From positions 1 to 64,000 of the IMG/VR virus record IMGVR_UViG_3300020122_000057: a DNA stretch of 64,000 bases, one strand, 5' to 3'. A program made the position numbers and the translations under genes. Origin of the DNA: a virus. The notes under the pieces were generated by a model. That model did not search any database, was not told the DNA's origin, and saw only the letters and a program-made list of their open reading frames with translations. Of this stretch, positions 49,400 through 54,866 are shown piece after piece; the stretch's first letter is position 1; each line of letters starts with the position of its first letter.

Positions 49400-49474
49400 T
49401 GGAGCCAAGTGGCTGAATCGAACAGCCGTTTGTGAGGTACAAGCTCACCGTAATAACCACTATACCAACTAGGC
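49400..49474 (-). tRNA. tRNA-Thr (TGT)
   Basis: Cloverleaf with acceptor GCCTAGT/ACTTGGC (one T-T mismatch), anticodon stem GTGAG/CTCAC around loop CTTGTAC, encoded CCA. Last tRNA of the leftward cluster. Confidence 0.8.
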
Positions 49475-49476
49475 TT

Positions 49477-49550
49477 TGGTGCGGTCAGAGGGAATCGAAC
49501 CCTCATTACCCGGTAGAGAGCCGGGAATTTTGCCATTAAACTATGGCCGC
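49477..49550 (-). tRNA. tRNA-Glu (CTC), tentative isotype
   Basis: Acceptor GCGGCC-like stem, anticodon stem CCCGG/CCGGG with loop CTCTCTA, encoded CCA. The anticodon reads CTC for GAG. The body resembles Gly tRNAs and base 37 is T, so the amino acid is uncertain. Confidence 0.65.
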
Positions 49551-49556
49551 GAAATT

Positions 49557-49630
49557 TGGAGCAGATTCAAGGAATCGAACCTTGATAACGTGCTTACCAA
49601 GCACGCGCACTGCCATTGTGCTAAACCTGC
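49557..49630 (-). tRNA. tRNA-Thr (GGT)
   Basis: Acceptor GCAGGTT/AATCTGC, anticodon stem CGTGC/GCACG with loop TTGGTAA, T-arm AGG TTCGATT CCT, encoded CCA. Confidence 0.85.
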
Positions 49631-49632
49631 TT

Positions 49633-49706
49633 TGGAGGTGGATGTGGGAGTCGAACCCACTACAATCGGGTTGCAGCCGACTAACTAACCGTTCGTCTTA
49701 CCCACC
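49633..49706 (-). tRNA. tRNA-Cys (GCA)
   Basis: Acceptor GGTGGGT/ATCCACC, anticodon stem GTCGG/CCGAT with loop CTGCAAC, encoded CCA. Its start overlaps the 3' end of the 60-aa gene by 22 bases. Confidence 0.88.
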
Positions 49707-49867
49707 CAAAATATTTCCCTACCAAGAGTATGAATCTTCTCCGCCAGTTCTCTATACTCATCCGTCCACTTACCAACTGGCAGCTTCTTGGTCAGAGCCT
49801 TTAATTCGTGGAAGGCGCGTTCCGCTTCAGCGAAACGATCCATCCAGTATTTGGTTTCTTCGTTCAT
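49685..49867 (-). CDS. 60-aa helical protein between tRNA genes
   Basis: The charged helical sequence (ETKYWMDRFAEAERAFHELK; WTDEYRELAEKIHTLGREIF) looks like a real coiled-coil microprotein, with little resemblance to tRNA shadows. No strong ribosome binding site is seen. Its 3' end overlaps tRNA-Cys. Function unknown. Confidence 0.6.
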   Translation of the reverse strand: MNEETKYWMDRFAEAERAFHELKALTKKLPVGKWTDEYRELAEKIHTLGREIFWVGKTNG

Positions 49868-49872
49868 AATAT

Positions 49873-49947
49873 TGGAGCACAGTGTTGGACTTGAACCAAC
49901 GTTGCCGCTTTACGAGAGCGGAGTCGTACCATCTGGACCAACCGTGC
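49873..49947 (-). tRNA. tRNA-Thr (CGT)
   Basis: Acceptor GCACGGT/ACTGTGC, anticodon stem CCGCT/AGCGG with loop CTCGTAA, encoded CCA. Third threonine tRNA, completing UGU/GGU/CGU. Confidence 0.85.
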
Positions 49948-49948
49948 T

Positions 49949-50022
49949 TGGAGCGAAGCCACGGATTTGCACCGAGACTTTTTGCTTGGAAGGCAAAAGT
50001 GCTGCTATTACACCAGCCTCGC
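49949..50022 (-). tRNA. tRNA-Gly (TCC)
   Basis: Acceptor GCGAGGC/GCTTCGC, anticodon stem TTTGC/GCAAA with loop CTTCCAA, encoded CCA. Overlaps the end of the HNH gene by 15 bases. Confidence 0.87.
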
Positions 50023-50421
50023 TTTCATACGTCTGTAAGTGCGTTCTGCATGACAATTAGCGCAAACAATCTCGCACTTTTCAATCTCTTCTAAAATCAC
50101 TGTTCTAGCTCTAAAGCGAACTATATTGGATAAGTTACCTATCTTTTTCCCGCGTACATGGTCGAAATGCATAATCCAAGGAGCGTATTTAACCTTACAA
50201 TCAATACACGGCCTGTCCTTAAAGGTATTCATCCATTTGACTTGTCGTTTTTCTCTTGCTTTAGCGCCAGCTACATATCTACTTTTATTCCTGAGATAAT
50301 GTTTACGATGATATTTTTTAGCGCAGGGCTTACAAATATCCCGGAAACCATCTATCTTTTTCGCATTCTTATGAAATTCCGAAAATTCTTTGCTTTGTTT
50401 ACACTTTCCACATTGTTTCAT
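50008..50421 (-). CDS. HNH endonuclease within the tRNA cluster (1)
   Basis: A 137-aa basic protein with N-terminal CGKCKQSKEFSEFHKNAKKI (two CxxC pairs with CKPC) and C-terminal CIDCK, MHFDHVRGKKIG and CEIVCANCHAERTYRR. This is the zinc-supported HNH fold of free-standing homing endonucleases. It sits between tRNA-Gly and tRNA-Arg; tRNA genes are favoured insertion sites for such elements. Confidence 0.88.
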   Translation of the reverse strand: MKQCGKCKQSKEFSEFHKNAKKIDGFRDICKPCAKKYHRKHYLRNKSRYVAGAKAREKRQVKWMNTFKDRPCIDCKVKYAPWIMHFDHVRGKKIGNLSNIVRFRARTVILEEIEKCEIVCANCHAERTYRRMKARLV

Positions 50422-50442
50422 ACTTCCAGTATATCACATATT

Positions 50443-50517
50443 TGGAGGTCAGGGACGGAATCCAACCGTCATTAATGCCTTCGGAGGGCATTGTCCTGTG
50501 CATTGAACGACCCAACC
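50443..50517 (-). tRNA. tRNA-Arg (CCG)
   Basis: Acceptor GGTTGGG/CCTGACC, anticodon stem ATGCC/GGCAT with loop CTCCGAA, encoded CCA. Confidence 0.85.
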
Positions 50518-50523
50518 TCAAAC

Positions 50524-50598
50524 TGGAGTCCCCCGTCAGAATTGGACTGACCTCTCAGGTTTCGTAGACCTGCGCTCTGTCCGATGAGCTAGAGGGAC
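50524..50598 (-). tRNA. tRNA-Arg (ACG)
   Basis: Acceptor GTCCCTC/GGGGGAC, anticodon stem CAGGT/ACCTG with loop CTACGAA, encoded CCA. A34 implies need for inosine modification by the host. Confidence 0.87.
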
Positions 50599-50927
50599 GA
50601 ATTTCTTCTTTTATCAGTGCGAATTCTGTGGCAATTAGCACACGTTATTTCGCACTTTTTAATTTCTTTAAGAAGGGCCTTCATAGGCACTTTATCGTAG
50701 TGACTGCTGATACTAAAAAGTTTCTTTCCTCTTACGTGGTCGAAATCCATACAAATCGGAGGAAATTTCTTTTTACAATCAACACAACGCTTCTTTTTGA
50801 ACGGAAGAATTACTTCAGTGTAAATTTTCTTCTTCCGAACTTTACTCTTCTTAAAATAGACTGCTTTGTTAGCGTAATAGTTTCGCTTCGAAGCAGCACG
50901 TCTGTCTTCTATTTGAGAGTAAGCCAT
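50589..50927 (-). CDS. HNH endonuclease within the tRNA cluster (2)
   Basis: A 112-aa very basic protein with CVDCKKKFPPICMDFDHVRG and CEITCANCHRIRTDKRR, closely similar in layout to HNH (1) nearby and probably a paralogue. It lacks the N-terminal zinc pair of that protein. The C-terminal end overlaps tRNA-Arg by 10 bases. Confidence 0.85.
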   Translation of the reverse strand: MAYSQIEDRRAASKRNYYANKAVYFKKSKVRKKKIYTEVILPFKKKRCVDCKKKFPPICMDFDHVRGKKLFSISSHYDKVPMKALLKEIKKCEITCANCHRIRTDKRRNSSL

Positions 50928-50934
50928 TAAAAAG

Positions 50935-51098
50935 TTTCCGGCAGTCGGGTAGACGCGAGTGCTGAACTCGTGTGGACCCTCGTCGTCAGCAACGACTTAC
51001 TACCGAAATTTGAATCCCCGCATGTCAATCCATGCGCCCCCTAGAAAATGGTCACTCTACGTCCGCGCAAGGCTCGCGTGAGTTTCCGGGACTGATAT
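50935..51098 (-). other. unassigned structured stretch inside the tRNA cluster
   Basis: No open frame or complete tRNA is visible. A 68-base unit is closed by CGGTAGT/ACTGCCG, as a tRNA would be, and contains hairpins GTCG/CGAC and CGAG/CTCG, but no proper T-arm. A GCATG/CATGC hairpin follows upstream. It may be decayed tRNA or an unknown RNA. Confidence 0.4.
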
Positions 51099-51173
51099 TG
51101 GTACGCCGCCGAGGAATCGAACCTCGCTAGCTTGCGTGTAGGGCAAGTGCATGAGCCTATCTGCCAGCAGCGT
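51099..51173 (-). tRNA. tRNA-Val (TAC)
   Basis: Acceptor ACGCTGC/GCGGCGT, anticodon stem CTTGC/GCAAG with loop CCTACAC (C rather than T at 33), encoded CCA. Confidence 0.78.
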
Positions 51174-51260
51174 AAAGGAGTCCGAATCCAATGTCCCTGA
51201 GAACCGGACCCCGGTTGAAGTTCAAAGCTTGGGATAGGGCTAGCTTCAACCGTTCTATTC
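51174..51260 (-). other. spacer with a 9-bp hairpin, no gene seen
   Basis: CGGTTGAAG and CTTCAACCG form a perfect 9-bp stem with a 23-base loop. The part next to tRNA-Val contains GTCCGAATCC, which recurs at about 55150. No coding content is evident. Confidence 0.45.
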
Positions 51261-51334
51261 TGGAGCGAAGCACGGGAATCGAACCCGTCTTTAATCGTTG
51301 GCAACGATTCGTACTGCCAATGTACGAGCCTCGC
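51261..51334 (-). tRNA. tRNA-Gly (GCC)
   Basis: Acceptor GCGAGGC/GCTTCGC, identical to tRNA-Gly (TCC). Anticodon stem AATCG/CGATT with loop TTGCCAA, encoded CCA. Confidence 0.87.
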
Positions 51335-51340
51335 AAAATC

Positions 51341-51413
51341 TGGTAACGGAGGTGAGAGTTGAACTCACGGAGGTCTGCTTATGAGACAGACTTGAATACC
51401 CATTCTCCCCGTT
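51341..51413 (-). tRNA. tRNA-Met (CAT)
   Basis: Acceptor AACGGGG/CTCCGTT, anticodon stem TCTGT/GCAGA with loop CTCATAA, encoded CCA. There are no initiator-type G-C triplets in the anticodon stem. It could be elongator Met or a lysidine-type Ile. Confidence 0.8.
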
Positions 51414-51576
51414 AAACTTTCTTAAAACCCTTCATTTGAAGCCACTGATCGGAATTTCGTTGCTTTTCCGTCTCAGAGCAAATCTTATTAAAGTTCTTTC
51501 GTATCTCGCTTCCGTGCATTGGACGCTCCCAACGTTCATTGCCCCGGATAATAACCGCTGTCATCTTCACAGCCAT
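51412..51576 (-). CDS. 54-aa basic protein between tRNA genes
   Basis: From ATG 51576 the frame encodes MAVKMTAVIIRGNERWERPM followed by a Lys/Arg/Gln-rich helical tail. No strong ribosome binding site is present; a second in-frame ATG four codons later is possible. It ends at the tRNA-Met start. Function unknown. Confidence 0.45.
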   Translation of the reverse strand: MAVKMTAVIIRGNERWERPMHGSEIRKNFNKICSETEKQRNSDQWLQMKGFKKV

Positions 51577-51582
51577 AAAATT

Positions 51583-51659
51583 TGGTGCGCCGCCTCCGAT
51601 TCGAACGGAGAAGAATTCGGGTTTGAGCCGAATATGTCTGCCAGTTGCATCAGCAGCGC
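51583..51659 (-). tRNA. tRNA-Leu (CAA), short variable arm
   Basis: Acceptor GCGCTGC/GCGGCGC, anticodon stem TTCGG/CCGAA with loop CTCAAAC, encoded CCA. The D-arm is Leu-like, but the variable region is only about five bases, unlike standard leucine tRNAs. Confidence 0.75.
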
Positions 51660-51665
51660 GAAAAT

Positions 51666-51741
51666 TGGTAGTGGTGGATGGATTCGAACCATCTGCCTTT
51701 CCCTTATCGGGGGAACGCGCATCCACATGGGCCTCACCACT
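51666..51741 (-). tRNA. tRNA-Ile (GAT)
   Basis: Acceptor AGTGGTG/CACCACT, anticodon stem TTCCC/GGGAA with loop CCGATAA, encoded CCA. C33 is unusual. Confidence 0.78.
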
Positions 51742-51743
51742 AT

Positions 51744-51838
51744 TGGTACTCGCCGTAGGAGTTGAACCTACTCGGCACCGCTAATCGGGCGGCAATCCAA
51801 GGTTTATAAAACCTCGCTGCATACCGATGCTGACGAGT
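51744..51838 (-). tRNA. 95-nt tRNA, Ile (TAT) by position, with a second anticodon-like arm
   Basis: Acceptor ACTCGTC/GGCGAGT, T-arm GTAGG/CCTAC, encoded CCA. The first arm GAGGT/ACCTT holds loop TTTATAA (TAT). The long variable region holds a second arm GCCGC/GCGGT with 7-base loop CCGATTA (GAT). The isotype is therefore uncertain. Confidence 0.6.
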
Positions 51839-51845
51839 ATTAAAT

Positions 51846-51921
51846 TGGGGTGTCCCCTTGGGTTCGAACCAAGATAGGCGGATTCACAGTCCGGCGTCTT
51901 AACCAGTTAGACTAAGGACAC
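51846..51921 (-). tRNA. tRNA-His (GTG)
   Basis: Anticodon loop CTGTGAA; discriminator C73 opposite an encoded extra 5' G, as expected for histidine identity; encoded CCA. Confidence 0.88.
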
Positions 51922-51928
51922 ACAAAAT

Positions 51929-52014
51929 TGGAGGAAGATAGACGAATCGAACGCCCATCCTTTCGGATGCCTCCGGGTTCAAACCGGATCGCCCACCATT
52001 GAGCGGTACCTTCC
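51929..52014 (-). tRNA. tRNA-Ser (TGA)
   Basis: Acceptor GGAAGGT/ATCTTCC, anticodon stem TCCGG/CCGGA with loop TTTGAAC, long variable arm with CATCC/GGATG, encoded CCA. Confidence 0.88.
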
Positions 52015-52015
52015 T

Positions 52016-52103
52016 TGGCGGAAACGGCAGGATTTGAACCTGCGATACCTTTCGGTACTCCACGTTAGCAGTGTGGCGCTTTAAGCCTCTCAGCCACGTT
52101 TCC
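52016..52103 (-). tRNA. tRNA-Ser (GCT)
   Basis: Acceptor GGAAACG/CGTTTCC, anticodon loop CTGCTAA, long variable arm TACC/GGTA, encoded CCA with G discriminator. Confidence 0.9.
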
Positions 52104-52114
52104 ACAAAAATTTT

Positions 52115-52189
52115 TGGTGGGCCTATCAGGACTCGAACCTGAATTCTCCGATTAAGAGTCGGTACTTCTGCCTATTGAATTATAGGCCC
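52115..52189 (-). tRNA. tRNA-Lys (CTT)
   Basis: Acceptor GGGCCTA/TAGGCCC, anticodon stem CCGA/TCGG with loop CTCTTAA, encoded CCA. Confidence 0.85.
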
Positions 52190-52199
52190 ACGTTAAATT

Positions 52200-52275
52200 T
52201 GGCTGGTACCCTCGGACTCGAACCGAGACCCTAGGCATTAACAGTGCCCTATCCTGCCATTTAGACCAGATACCA
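52200..52275 (-). tRNA. tRNA-Asn (GTT)
   Basis: Acceptor TGGTATC/GGTACCA, anticodon stem GGGCA/TGCCT with loop CTGTTAA, G discriminator, encoded CCA. Confidence 0.88.
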
Positions 52276-52285
52276 GTAGAAACTT

Positions 52286-52939
52286 TTACTTCTGCGATTG
52301 TACCAAATTATCGTCGTCTTCGTCAAGCGCTTCTTGTTTCTGTTGCGCCGTAAATCCCTGATAATCGCCAGTGCTCTTATACGACGTAAGGGTTGCGCTC
52401 AGTGAACGAGTCGAACTTGCAGTTCCCGCAGCCGACGTTGCAAAACTCATGGCGTTTGATGCCGCGATATTATACTGTGCCGCCGTCAACACCGCATCCT
52501 GATTCGCACCAAGGAAGATAAATTCCCACTTGTACTTATCGTGCTGCTCGGTAATGAGTTTCTTTACCGTAGCCGCGCTGTGTTCCTTAGAAGCGTTCTC
52601 GTAACCATCGGTGATAATCACGATAGCAACCTTGTTTGGTCGCTGACTCTCATCGCGCTTCGCCAGTTCCGCGCCGATATCGAGAATTGTCTTCCCAATG
52701 GCATCGTGCAATGCCGTCGATCCGCGAGGATGAATCGTGTGCTTTGGTGCATCCTTAATGTTGGTACGGAATACTGGTTCGTACACGTCATCAAATTGGA
52801 ACAGAGCTAACTCGCACTCCTGCGGGTCTTGTTTCTGCTTGTTGATGAACTCGTCCAGTGCCGTCTGCATATTATTCAAGCAGCTTCCAATGGAACCAGA
52901 ACGATCCAAAACTAACCCAATTAATGTAGCATCCTTCAC
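52286..52939 (-). CDS. von Willebrand factor A (VWA) domain protein
   Basis: A 217-aa protein with a complete metal-ion adhesion site: DRSGSIGS (D-x-S-x-S) near residue 12, RGSTALHDAIG with the MIDAS Thr, and ITDGYENAS with the third Asp. The GTG start is behind AAGGAGGAAGTACA. The C-terminal 60 residues are Ser/Thr-rich and then acidic. Similar stand-alone VWA proteins occur in many phages with unknown partners. It is the largest protein gene inside the tRNA cluster. Confidence 0.9.
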   Translation of the reverse strand: MKDATLIGLVLDRSGSIGSCLNNMQTALDEFINKQKQDPQECELALFQFDDVYEPVFRTNIKDAPKHTIHPRGSTALHDAIGKTILDIGAELAKRDESQRPNKVAIVIITDGYENASKEHSAATVKKLITEQHDKYKWEFIFLGANQDAVLTAAQYNIAASNAMSFATSAAGTASSTRSLSATLTSYKSTGDYQGFTAQQKQEALDEDDDNLVQSQK

Positions 52940-52959
52940 TGTACTTCCTCCTTAGAAAA

Positions 52960-53033
52960 TGGTCGAGGAGGAGTGAGTCGAACACTCGCCGCTGGCTTCC
53001 GACGCCAGCAGACTTCCGTTATCAGACTCCTCG
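52960..53033 (-). tRNA. tRNA-Pro (CGG)
   Basis: Acceptor CGAGGAG/CTCCTCG, anticodon stem CTGGC/GCCAG with loop GTCGGAA, encoded CCA. Confidence 0.87.
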
Positions 53034-53036
53034 ATT

Positions 53037-53113
53037 TGGTACTCGCGGCGGGATTCGAACCCGCGTTCTTGGCTTGAAAGGCCAGCGTCCTAGGCCGACT
53101 AGACGACATGAGC
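53037..53113 (-). tRNA. tRNA-Glu (TTC)
   Basis: Acceptor GCTCATG/CGCGAGT (one mismatch), anticodon loop CTTTCAA, D-arm TCGTCTAG typical of Glu tRNA, encoded CCA. Confidence 0.88.
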
Positions 53114-53122
53114 ACTTACATT

Positions 53123-53196
53123 TGGCGGGGCCGAGGGGAATCAAACCCCCGTTCTTCGAGCGACAGTCGAGCGTCTTGTCGCTAGACGACGACCCC
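53123..53196 (-). tRNA. tRNA-Asp (GTC)
   Basis: Acceptor GGGGTCG/CGGCCCC, anticodon stem TCGA/TCGA with loop CTGTCGC, G discriminator, encoded CCA. Confidence 0.87.
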
Positions 53197-53202
53197 TAAG
53201 AT

Positions 53203-53277
53203 TGGTGGACAATGCGGGACTCGAACCCGCAACTCCTCGGTGCAAGCGAGGCGTTTTCCCATTAGCACTAATCGCCC
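53203..53277 (-). tRNA. tRNA-Ala (TGC)
   Basis: Acceptor GGGCGAT/ATTGTCC, anticodon stem CCTCG/CGAGG with loop CTTGCAC, encoded CCA. The usual G3-T70 alanine identity pair is present. Confidence 0.9.
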
Positions 53278-53282
53278 AAATT

Positions 53283-53358
53283 TGGTGGCATACCTCAGAT
53301 TCGAACTGAGACAACCCTGCTCCCAAAGCAGGTGGGCTGGCCATTACCCTAGTACGCC
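53283..53358 (-). tRNA. tRNA-Pro (TGG)
   Basis: Acceptor GGCGTAC/GTATGCC, anticodon stem CCTGC/GCAGG with loop TTTGGGA, encoded CCA. Its 5' end overlaps the HNH gene by 15 bases. Confidence 0.88.
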
Positions 53359-53727
53359 GTGAACTCGTTTTTCATATTCCAGTATAGCATGGCAGTTAGC
53401 GCATAATACATCGCATTTTTCCATCTCTGCTAATACTGACTTCCAAGAATAATTTCTACTATCCGCCAATCTAAATTTCTTCTCTGACGGAATCCTATGA
53501 TGAAACTCTAATGCGGTATGGTGTAAATCAAAACCACATTTCTTACAGCCCTTAGTAAGTTTTACTTCTCGAATTTTTCCTTGTATCTTATCTCTATATC
53601 GCTTATCCCGCAACTTTCTAGTAGTTCTATTGTACTTATGAAGGCTTTCCTTAAAATTTTTACTAGATAAGTACGCTTGCCCCTTTTCGGACTTAATCCA
53701 CTTTCTTTGATTCTCAATACGACCCAT
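53344..53727 (-). CDS. HNH endonuclease within the tRNA cluster (3)
   Basis: The 127-aa basic protein has CKKCGFDLHHTALEFHHRIP and CDVLCANCHAILEY, the beta-beta-alpha HNH pattern with zinc cysteines. It lies between tRNA-Pro and the RNase P RNA gene, whose 3' end is one base before its start. The long Lys/Arg-rich N-terminus is probably a DNA-binding helix. Confidence 0.87.
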   Translation of the reverse strand: MGRIENQRKWIKSEKGQAYLSSKNFKESLHKYNRTTRKLRDKRYRDKIQGKIREVKLTKGCKKCGFDLHHTALEFHHRIPSEKKFRLADSRNYSWKSVLAEMEKCDVLCANCHAILEYEKRVHGVLG

Positions 53728-53728
53728 T

Positions 53729-53989
53729 TTTGGTTAGTTGATAGCCCGGTTTCTGTACTCAATATATGAGTGACAATCATTCATCTAACGCATCCAACCC
53801 GATAACCAAATGCCTAGGGCCAGTAGTTATCCTATTTGGACTTGCTCCCGGCGTGGAGTCATTTAGAGAAATACTCTAACTCTTACCCGTCACATTACTG
53901 TGCCTGCAACTTCCACAGCGCCGTTACCCTTTGGAGACCGGAACTTCCTCCCCCATCTTCCGATGGCAGCGATTGTCTAACTAACCAAA
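53729..53989 (-). ncRNA. rnpB: RNase P RNA, reduced form (about 261 nt)
   Basis: The minus strand shows the conserved regions of bacterial RNase P RNA in order. A perfect 11-bp P1 (53979-53989 with 53729-53739) closes it. CR-I is GAGGAAGTTCCGG (53938-53950), J11/12 is GGGAGCAAGTCCAAATAGG (53831-53849), CR-IV is TAGATGAATGATTGTC (53772-53787) and CR-V is ACAGAAACCGGGCTAT (53741-53756). CCGG/CCGG pairing with a bulged U can form P4. At 261 nt it lacks some peripheral helices of the roughly 380-nt host type. It would cleave 5' leaders from the tRNA transcript in which it lies. Confidence 0.93.
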
Positions 53990-53992
53990 TTC

Positions 53993-54099
53993 TGGAGCAG
54001 CGAGTGGGACTCGAACCCACATGCAACGAGTTTAGGAAACTCGCGCCTAAGAGGAGCCTGTTTAGAAGACAGGTGCCTATTCCATTCAGCCACCGCTGC
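53993..54099 (-). tRNA. 107-nt tRNA-Arg (TCT) with a second anticodon-like arm (CCT)
   Basis: Acceptor GCAGCGG/TCGCTGC, anticodon stem CCTGT/ACAGG with loop CTTCTAA, T-arm GTGGG/CCCAC, encoded CCA. The 36-nt variable region has a second arm CGAGT/ACTCG with 7-base loop TTCCTAA. Confidence 0.75.
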
Positions 54100-54107
54100 T
54101 CAAATCT

Positions 54108-54182
54108 TGGCGAGTCACGGTGGACTTGAACCACCACCAGCAGGGTTGGAGCCTGCCATGCTGCCACTAACACTTGCGACTC
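54108..54182 (-). tRNA. tRNA-Trp (CCA)
   Basis: Acceptor GAGTCGC/GTGACTC, anticodon stem GCAGG/CCTGC with loop CTCCAAC, G discriminator, encoded CCA. Confidence 0.88.
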
Positions 54183-54190
54183 GCAAATTC

Positions 54191-54265
54191 TGGTTGCCCC
54201 AGTAGGACTCGAACCTACATGAACGCCTTCAGAGGGCGTCATCCTGCCAATTAGATGACAGGGCA
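54191..54265 (-). tRNA. tRNA-Gln (CTG)
   Basis: Acceptor TGCCCTG/TGGGGCA, anticodon stem ACGCC/GGCGT with loop CTCTGAA, encoded CCA. Confidence 0.88.
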
Positions 54266-54267
54266 AT

Positions 54268-54343
54268 TGGTTCGGTGGGTACGATTCGAACGTACACCTA
54301 AGTGATTCAAAGTCACCCGTTCTACCAGTTAAACTACCGCCGA
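54268..54343 (-). tRNA. tRNA-Gln (TTG)
   Basis: Acceptor TCGGCGG/CCACCGA (one mismatch), anticodon stem GGTGA/TCACT with loop CTTTGAA, encoded CCA. Confidence 0.86.
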
Positions 54344-54352
54344 ACAGAAACT

Positions 54353-54428
54353 TGGTGGACCGCCCGAGACTTGAACTCAGACCCCAGCGCTTAAAAGGCG
54401 CGTATGCTGCCACTCGCACTCGCAGTCC
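54353..54428 (-). tRNA. tRNA-Lys (TTT)
   Basis: Acceptor GGACTGC/GCGGTCC, anticodon stem GCGC/GCGC with loop CTTTTAA, encoded CCA. Confidence 0.85.
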
Positions 54429-54434
54429 AAAAAC

Positions 54435-54523
54435 TGGTGGAGGGGGAAGGATTCGAACCTTCATAACCCAATGGGCAATCGGTGTTACAGACCGACGGGG
54501 CCACCTGTTGCCCCAACCTCTCC
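54435..54523 (-). tRNA. tRNA-Tyr (GTA)
   Basis: Acceptor GGAGAGG/CCCCTCC (one mismatch), anticodon stem TCGGT/ACCGA with loop CTGTAAC, long variable arm CCCA/TGGG, encoded CCA. Confidence 0.88.
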
Positions 54524-54591
54524 ACGAAACTTAGCGACGTGTTATCTGGCTTCAACGTCGTTCCACTCCAAGACCAGAGAGTGTTCGAATT

Positions 54592-54675
54592 TGGTACCCC
54601 GCGAGGGATTTGAACCCCCATGCCTTTCGGCGCTGCGTTCTAAGCGCAGTGTGTCTGCCGTTCCACCAGCAGGGT
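54592..54675 (-). tRNA. tRNA-Leu (TAG)
   Basis: Acceptor ACCCTGC/GCGGGGT, anticodon stem CTGCG/CGCAG with loop CTTAGAA, long variable arm GCC/GGC, encoded CCA. The 68 bases before it (54524-54591) hold a CGACGT/ACGTCG hairpin and no gene. Confidence 0.87.
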
Positions 54676-54677
54676 AT

Positions 54678-54752
54678 TGGTGGTCAACCAAGGAATTGAA
54701 CCTTGTACGCGCACGGCTTCAACGTGCCGCTCTACCGATGAGCTAGATGACC
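54678..54752 (-). tRNA. tRNA-Phe (GAA)
   Basis: Acceptor GGTCATC/GTTGACC (one mismatch), anticodon stem GCACG/CGTGC with loop TTGAAGC, encoded CCA. Confidence 0.87.
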
Positions 54753-54761
54753 ACGAAACTT

Positions 54762-54839
54762 TGGTGGGCAAGGTCGGAGTCGAACCGACAGGCACTCCGT
54801 TTTAAGCGGAGTAGGTATGCCAATTCCCTTCACTTACCC
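54762..54839 (-). tRNA. tRNA-Leu (TAA)
   Basis: Acceptor GGGTAAG/CTTGCCC, anticodon stem CTCCG/CGGAG with loop CTTAAAA, short variable region, encoded CCA. First tRNA after the leader RNA. Confidence 0.85.
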
Positions 54840-54866
54840 ACGAAACTAATATACCACAAAATAAAC

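Noticed and set aside
50935-51006. A further tRNA (Leu CAG)
   Set aside because: The acceptor pairing and a CAG loop are present, but a T-arm and D-arm in proper order are not.
50935-51098. Hammerhead ribozyme in the tRNA gap
   Set aside because: CTGACGA and GAAAC occur, but helix II and the cleavage-site helix cannot pair.
49400-54839. Suppressor tRNAs or alternative genetic code
   Set aside because: No CTA, TTA or TCA anticodon was read, and genes end with all three stop codons.
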